This document shows positions 58,164 through 64,000 of a DNA stretch of 64,000 nucleotides, one piece after another. Every line of letters starts with the position of its first letter. Position 1 is the stretch's first letter. The stretch comes from Diploptera punctata (taxonomy: Eukaryota > Arthropoda > Insecta > Blattodea > Blaberidae). The stretch spans positions 1 through 64,000 of the forward strand of contig JASPKZ010009948.1 in NCBI GenBank assembly GCA_030220185.1, in the 5' to 3' direction. A program made the translations under genes and the position numbers. The notes below the pieces were generated by a model. That model was given only the letters and a program-made list of their open reading frames with translations. It did not search any database and was not told where the DNA came from.

Positions 58164-58804
58164 GGTGTAAATGAATTATACTGCACAAATTTAACTACGT
58201 ATAGGGGGGTATTATGAAAACAATTTGAGACAATGAACTAATGGTCTACGAATAAATATGTCCACGTTATGATTCAATTTGTAAATTGGTTGGCGTGCCA
58301 CTGATTATTTCAAATTAAGATGGAAGTAATATGATACAGAGACTGTAACTTACAACAGGCATGCGCCTTTAGCTCAGTGGTTATATCAGTCTTACTACCG
58401 ACGCAAATGTAATATTGATGGATCAAGTTCGAAACTACGTACAGCATGTGTACAATTTTTTTCCTTTCTTCCTATATTATGTATGTCCAGTAAAATAGTT
58501 ACGTATGTAGATTTACTTCTATTTTACAGAATACGACATTTGAATGTCGGCGCAGTATATGAGTTAGAAAACTATCTACATATGTATTGTGCAGACAATT
58601 GTTTGAAAGGTTGTAAATATAAATGCACACACTGTAGAGTACAATAGAATGTGCAATTGTACTGTACAGTACATATGTACTTAAATAATTGATAGTGGAG
58701 CGATCACAACAGTAATAATATGAAGAGGTACACATGGCATATGTAATGTTATTGGGAAATAAGAAACAATACATTCGAGTAAACCAGAAAAAAAAGTAAA
58801 GCTC
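58164..58804. other. Unassigned, with one tRNA-like segment
   Basis: 58,362-58,446 has GCGCCTTTAGCTCAGTGGTT (A-box-like) and GATCAAGTTCGAAACTACG (B-box-like). The 3' half does not pair into an acceptor stem, so it is probably SINE-derived. Confidence 0.45.
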
Positions 58805-59223
58805 CTGAGACTCATTAGAGAAATTGTTCAAATTGGCCACCGCCATTCTCACAACACAGACGACATCGGCGACTAAAGGATTCTCATACCCCGTTCAAGA
58901 TACTAGGTGTCTCGCGGATCACATCATATGCTGCGATTATGCCGCGACTAACTGTTTATCTGTATCAACAGGATAATAATACACCAGTGTTTTCAGGTGT
59001 CCCCACAAAAATAATCAAATGGACAGAGATCTGGAGAGCGAGCTGGCCACACTACAGTTGAACTACCTCTACATATATCCAGCGGCCAGGATACACTTCA
59101 TCCAAATGATTTTGCACATTGCGGCAGAAATGGGAGGAGCCTGATGTGAAGAGGAACTTCTTCTAGCAATCTAGATAGGACGTGCTATAAAAATATTATA
59201 AATGACAACATTTAATCTCTGGG

Positions 59224-59449
59224 GAAGAAGGTAGGGGCCAATGATATGGTCAGATATTACTCCTACCCATACGTTCACCTAAAATATCTGCTGGTGACCT
59301 CTCTCAAAGATGGTATGAGGCTTTTCATAATCCACATATGACCGTTGTTTGAGTTCAGAACCAGCCCATCCGTATTTAATATTGCCTCATCAGTAAATAA
59401 CACCGAGGAAAAGAATAACGGTGGCTGCAGCAGAGTCCAATTGCAAAAT
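59224..59449. repeat. 226-bp duplication, left copy
   Basis: It begins GAAGAAGGTAGGGGCCAATG and ends GTCCAATTGCAAAAT. The right copy is 62,532-62,757, of the same length without gaps and with scattered substitutions. Both are pieces of the mariner-like transposase gene and abut the LINE ends. Confidence 0.93.
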
Positions 59450-62400
59450 CCTCCACGATAGCTGGGGGTTGGGCATAGGGTTGACACCCCTATACCGTTA
59501 AAATATAACTGTCCCGAAACCACAAGAACAATATGCCGGACAGAACTTTCTACGACGACATAGCAAATACATAAAGGACATGAAAATTGGAACATGGAAT
59601 GTTTTATCTTTATATAGACCTGGTGCCTTGAAAGTGCTACTGGAACAATAAGATTTATATAAACTAGATTTACTAGCATTGCAAGAAGTGAGGTGGATAG
59701 GGAATGGGATTTTAGAAAAGAAAAGCCACACAATTTTTTATAGTTGTCACAAAAAAGACCATGCTTTTGGAACAGGATTTGTAGTTCATAAGAGGATAAA
59801 ACATCTAATAATGGATTTTAAGGAAAAGTCACCTAGAAGCTGTATCCTAAGGATTAAAGGACATTTCTTTAATTATAGTTTTATATGTGTGCATGCACCT
59901 ACAAATGAGAAGAACGAAGAGGAGAAAGAAAGATTTTATGATGAGCTTGACAAAATCTATGACGAATGTCCTTAAAAAGACATTAAAACTATTTTAGGTG
60001 ATTTGAATGCACAAATAGGCAAGGAAGGCGTGTATAAACCTACAATAGGAACAAATAGTCTACATGCAGTATCTAATGATAATGGCATTAGATTAATTAA
60101 TTTTGCCTCATCTAGAAGTATGGTGATTGCTAGTACGGTATTTCCGCATAAGGATATCCTCAAGAGAACTTGGAAGTCACCCGATGGAAAAACTTTTAAT
60201 CAAATTGACCATGTAGTCATAGACTCTAGACATTTTTCAAATTTTACTGATATTAGGACCTATCGGGGGGCAAATGTGGACTCGGATCATTACTTAGTCA
60301 TTGCATGTATAAGAAGCCGCATCTCAAGTGCAAAAAGGATCCATGGAGAACAGATGAGAAAATTTAACTGTGGAAAACTAGTAGATACCGACATTAAATC
60401 TAGATATATACAAAGAACTGATGAGAGCCTAAAGGACATCACTGATAGTGAGAGTGTTAGTGAATGCTGGAAGGCTTTGGAAAGGATAGTAACAGAAACG
60501 GCAACTGAGTTGTTGGGCAAATCTGAGAAAATCAAATACAATCATTGGTTTGATGCTGACTGTGAAAATGTGACTAATATTAAAAATGTGGCTTACAGGA
60601 AAATGCTGCAAAAAAGAAATACTCGCAAAGCCATTGATGAATATCGTCTTGCAAGACTTGAAGAAAAAAAATTCACAAGAAGAAGAAACGAGAGTTCTTT
60701 GATAAGGAATTGAAAGAGATGGAAGAACTGCGAAATAAAAATGAAAGCAGAGCATTTTATAGAAAACTAAATAAAAACAAGAATATCTTTCAGCCAAGAT
60801 CCACACTATGTAGAGATAAAGCAGGCAATATTTTAAGTGATGATAGAGGAATTTTAAAAAGATGGACTGAATATTTTAATGAGCTTCTGAATGAAGAAGT
60901 ACCTGGCTAGTATTATATATCAACAGTCTCTACGGCCTCTACAGCTTCAATAACTAACTATGAAATGACCGAAATCGTAGAATATCCTCCAACTCGTGAA
61001 GAGGTTGAATATGCTATTAGTAGGTTGAAGAATAATAAAGCACCAGGAAAGGATCTGATACAGGCAAAATTGATTAAACAGTCAGGGACAAAGTATGTAG
61101 AAAAACTACATCAACTATTCGTTAAAATATGGAATGAGGAGAGTGTACCAGAAGATTGGAATTTGAGCATAATATGCCCTATACTGAAGAAAGGTGATAT
61201 ATTGACTTGTTCTAATTATAGAGGAATCATCCTTTTGTGTATTGCTTATAAAGTATTCTCGAACATCTTATTTAAAAGGCTGGTACCGTATGTAGAAAAT
61301 GTGGTTGGTGATTATCAATGTGGTTTCCGGCAGGGACGGTCCACCGTGGATCAAATCCATAACCTTCGCAGAATGCTTGAAAAATGCAATGAATATGGAA
61401 TAGAAACAAACACACCACCTCTTCATAGATTTTAAGGAGGCATATGATAGTATAGACAGGGCGCAATTATTTGCAGCAATGCAAGAATTTAAAATACCTA
61501 TGAAACTTATTGCATTGGTTAAAATAACAATGAATAATACTAAATGTCAGATTAAGATTAATAATGCATTAACTGAGCCTATTGATACAAAAAATGGAGT
61601 ACGACAAGGAGATTCTCTCGCATGTCTACTTTTTAATATTGCCCTTGAAAAAGTGGTAAGAGACGCAGGTCTTAATATAAGGGGAACCATCTTTCATAAA
61701 TCTGTGCAAATTCTTGCATATGCCGACGATATAGATATAATAGGAAGAAGTCAATTAGCCATGAAGGATGCATTTATTAGCCTAGAGAAGGCAGCAAAAA
61801 GAATGAATCTTAAAATTAACCAGGCCAAGACAAAATATATGCCTGTGATTAAAGGTAAATGTGAAGCGTGCCCATCTAGCTTGGAAGTTGGCACATATAA
61901 ATTTGAACTGGTTCATAGCTTTATTTATCTAGGATCTGAAGTAAATTGTAGAAATGACAATTCGGCTGAAATACATCTACGGATCATGGCTGCAATCAAA
62001 TGTTTTTTTGGACTCAGGACAATGTTTAGATCTCAGTTTATATCTAGAAAGACAAAAATACTCATGTATAAAGTTCTCCTTAGACCAGAGTTAACTTACG
62101 CATCAGAAATTTGGACCATGTTGAAATCTGATGAGGAATTATTAGGGCGTTTTGAAAGGAAAATACTGAGATCCATTTTTGGTGCCGTGAAAGAAAATAA
62201 TGCATGGAGAAAGAGATACAATAATAAATTGTATAAATTGTACAATCAGCCAGATATTTTGAATTTTGTTAAAGTTAATAGATTGGCATGGGCTGGACAC
62301 ATTATTCGCATGGACAACAAAGAGATTACAAAAAGAATTTACAATGAACAACCACTATTGGCCAGAAAAGTTGGAAGACCTAAATTAAGATGAGAGGATG

Positions 62401-62531
62401 GTATAATTCAAGACATTAAACTTTTAAAAATAAAAAACTGGAAGAATGAAGCGCAGAACAGGAAGTCTGGCATAGGTTTCTGAAGGCGGCCAAGGCCCAC
62501 ATGGGGCTGTCGAGCCAATTATGATGAAGAT
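59450..62531 (+). mobile_element. Nearly full-length RTE-type LINE
   Basis: A 3,082-bp element between the two 226-bp repeats. The 5' leader CCTCCACGATAGCTGGGGG and GGTTGACACCCCTATACCGT resembles starts of insect RTE elements as I remember them. One ORF with endonuclease and RT follows, then a 3' tail of GATGAAGATGAAGAA. It is the only LINE here with an apparently complete 5' end plus 3' tail. Confidence 0.9.
59580..62460 (+). pseudogene. RTE-type endonuclease-reverse transcriptase, lightly damaged
   Basis: Starts MKIGTWNVLSLYRPG. The endonuclease blocks are LALQEVRWIGNG (catalytic E), GTGFVVHKRI, ICVHAPTNEKNE, ILGDLNAQIGKEG (D and N), NQIDHVVIDSR and ANVDSDHYLV (SDH). A coiled, basic linker follows, then the RT: APGKDLIQAKLIKQSG, SNYRGIILLCIAYK, DYQCGFRQGRSTVDQI, FKEAYDSIDRAQLF (61,430-61,465), GVRQGDSLACLLFNIA, ILAYADDIDIIGR (YADD near 61,720) and LAWAGHIIRMDNKE. 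Lesions: stops at 59,648 and about 59,973, shifts near 60,705 and 61,430, and stops near 60,908 and 62,391. About 950 residues in all, usual for RTE. Confidence 0.93.
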
Positions 62532-62757
62532 GAAGAAGGTAGGGGCCAATGATATGGTCAGATATTACTCCTACCCATACGTTCACCTAAAATCTCTGCT
62601 GGTGAACTCTCTCAAAGATGGTATCAGGCTTTTCATAATCCACATATGACCGTTGTTTGAGTTCAGAACCAGCCCATCCGTATTTAATATTGCCTCATCA
62701 GTTAATAACACCGAGGAAAGGAATAACGGTGGCTGCAGCAGAGTCCAATTGCAAAAT
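62532..62757. repeat. 226-bp duplication, right copy
   Basis: Partner of 59,224-59,449. It continues on its right into the N-terminal part of the transposase gene (CTACCAATTGAGTGAAG). The left copy continues on its left into the C-terminal part, so the repeat is the shared middle. Confidence 0.93.
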
Positions 62758-63166
62758 TCTACCAATTGAGTGAAGTCCACTGGCTGTACGGCTTGTACTT
62801 TTTTTTCAGATGAAAGGGATAGAGCTGGTCTTCGTGCTGATTTCCCATACACTTTGATGGTTCGTGCGCATTACACGTGGAACAGCATGAGTACTAGTAG
62901 AAGGATAATCTTCTGCCCTATGAAGAACATTTACTTCGAACTCTGAAGTGCGGTCGCGTACGTCCACCGGCGTATACTCTATTTACCTTCAACGTCCCAT
63001 GCTCCCGTAAACGCCTATCAACAGACTCGAAAGTAGTTCGGTGAGGATGGCGTCCATTCGGATACCGCTCCGCATACATGGCAGCAGCCCTTGCACCATT
63101 ACCTTGTGCTGCACCATATATCAGATCCATTTCGGCAAGTTCAGCATAACTGTAAAGATGTTTCAT

Positions 63167-63275
63167 GTAATGCGACTGATACTGAAGTAACTTTTAATCA
63201 GATGTAATAACTAGGGAGCGGATTTTTATGTTGTAAAAGTTAAGAATGCGACATAGCATAGTGATAAAATTAAAG
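63167..63275. other. Spacer, nothing recognised
   Basis: Probably the 5' flank of the mariner-like element. I could not locate its terminal repeat. Confidence 0.35.
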
Positions 63276-63991
63276 TGACTATTTAACTCATGCCCCAAAT
63301 GGGAGTCAATGACCAATCACGTTTCAATGATTTCTGTTTTACAACCAATCAGAGTCGTGTTTCACGAAATATTTATCAGTGTTATAATTACCATATTAAA
63401 CAAAGCTCCTCCTTTTTAATATTCTGAACAGGTCTGGCCATTATTTTACAGTGACTGAGCCTGTGAGAAATACGGCTACCATATTGTATATATAGTGCAT
63501 GAATGTCAACACATATATAAAATCCACTAAAAAAAGAAACCACTGTTTGCACTTTCTTAAATGTATTTTTTTCCCAGGTAATAATCCAGAAAAATATAAT
63601 TGTCATATTTACATCATACGACATCAGAAATGTATTAATATACAGTTTGAAGTGTTTCATTTTTTCTCCACTAGAGAGCATTCTTACAATATTGCGTTCC
63701 TTTGGCAATAAATAATATGATCAGGTTGCAGTGATAAACAAAGGAAGCAGATGAAGTGCACCTATCGTTTCTCATTTGTTTTCAAACATCGCCGTTTACA
63801 TTAAATATATAAATATTTTAAAATAACTATAGTTAAATAATGATTTGTAAGTAAACAGCTTAATTTTATTCGTTAAATAGTCCTAACAAATGCCACTCTT
63901 GATTTCCAAATTCTCTAGATAAATTCACTCCTCACTTCGTGAGTCGTGAATTTATCGATAATTTGGAAATCACTCGTGGCATTACTTATGA
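63276..63991 (+). repeat. 700-bp unclassified repeat, copy 2
   Basis: Direct repeat of 51,904-52,604. Near its right end it has a longer hairpin than copy 1: GATAAATTCACTCCTCAC pairs with GTGAGTCGTGAATTTATC (63,917-63,955), inside the outer arms AATGCCACTCTTGATTTCC and GGAAATCACTCGTGGCATT. The window ends nine bases later, so the true end is not visible. Confidence 0.75.
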
Positions 63992-64000
63992 TAAGCTCTT

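Larger units (their letters stand above)
58805..63166 (-). pseudogene. Mariner-like transposase with DUF4817-type N-terminus, split by a LINE
   Basis: Minus strand. The N-terminal part (62,918-63,166) reads HLYSYAELAEMDLIYGAAQG, AAMYAERYPNGRHPHRTTF and VDRRLREHGTLK, a helix-turn-helix like the DUF4817 domain. Then LLTDEAILNTDGLVLNSNNG and HMW (first catalytic D) lie in 62,583-62,763. A 3.1-kb LINE interrupts. On its far side the same block recurs, then VVWPARSPDLCPFDYF and HLKTLVYYYPVDTDK (58,960-59,050) and the C-terminal CCENGGGQFEQ-like end at 58,810. SPDLxPxDYFLWG implies a D as third acidic residue. Many frameshifts. Termini not found. Confidence 0.8.

Noticed and set aside
58362..58446. 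tRNA gene
   Set aside because: The B box is degenerate, the acceptor arm does not pair and there is no terminator context, so SINE origin is more likely.
59275..59733. 152-residue minus-strand ORF spanning the LINE 5' junction
   Set aside because: It fuses transposase text to the antisense of the LINE leader across an insertion boundary, so it is an artefact of the junction.

Overview
The window is animal nuclear DNA, most likely from an insect. It is AT-rich and intron-dominated, and is packed with decayed LINEs, tRNA-derived SINEs, DNA transposons, Penelope-like fragments and microsatellites. There is no bacterial gene organisation, no rRNA and no intact tRNA gene that I can support. The commonest LINE ends in a motif set (GHVARM, then GRPRMRW) that I associate from memory with cockroach genomes such as Periplaneta. 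That species guess is recall, not a search result.

The one host gene I can support runs on the + strand from about 13.4 kb (perhaps 12.9 kb) to at least 51.7 kb. It encodes the N-terminal part of an M13-family (neprilysin / endothelin-converting-enzyme-like) type II membrane metallopeptidase. Five exons join in phase: 13,428-13,531 (transmembrane anchor), 20,908-20,964, 38,016-38,177, 45,705-45,788 and 51,431-51,689. Together they encode about 222 residues over 38 kb. The zinc-binding HExxH region is not in the window. An upstream exon at 12,948-13,035 is possible. Exon-like reading frames at 52.9-53.4 kb are better explained by palindromic repeats.

Everything else is repeat or unrecognised. 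Left arm (1-12.2 kb): a Helitron-like element, a TIR element split by a LINE that left a 16-bp target duplication, a Tc1 element, and a cluster of foldback elements. 12.2-24 kb: SINEs, a four-unit SINE array, a 3.1-kb TIR element with 8-bp target duplications and another TIR element nested in it, and a palindromic Penelope-like end. 24-34 kb: a nearly full-length minus-strand LINE, other LINE pieces and a Penelope-like reverse transcriptase fragment. 34-54 kb: a second Helitron-like copy, a palindrome carrying hammerhead-ribozyme-like cores, a CR1/L2-like LINE ending about 50 bp before an M13 exon, a LINE inserted inside another LINE, and a LINE ending about 140 bp before another M13 exon. 54-64 kb: a second Tc1 copy in inverted orientation, SINE composites, and a mariner-like transposase gene split by a nearly full-length RTE-type LINE flanked by 226-bp direct repeats.

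The transposable-element proteins are almost all broken by stops or frameshifts, so the window reads as a graveyard of layered insertions in which relative insertion order can be recovered at several sites. The most unusual points are the 226-bp duplication around the RTE-type LINE, the paired hammerhead-like cores in palindromic Penelope-like ends, and the 3.1-kb TIR element whose ORF I cannot match to a DDE transposase.
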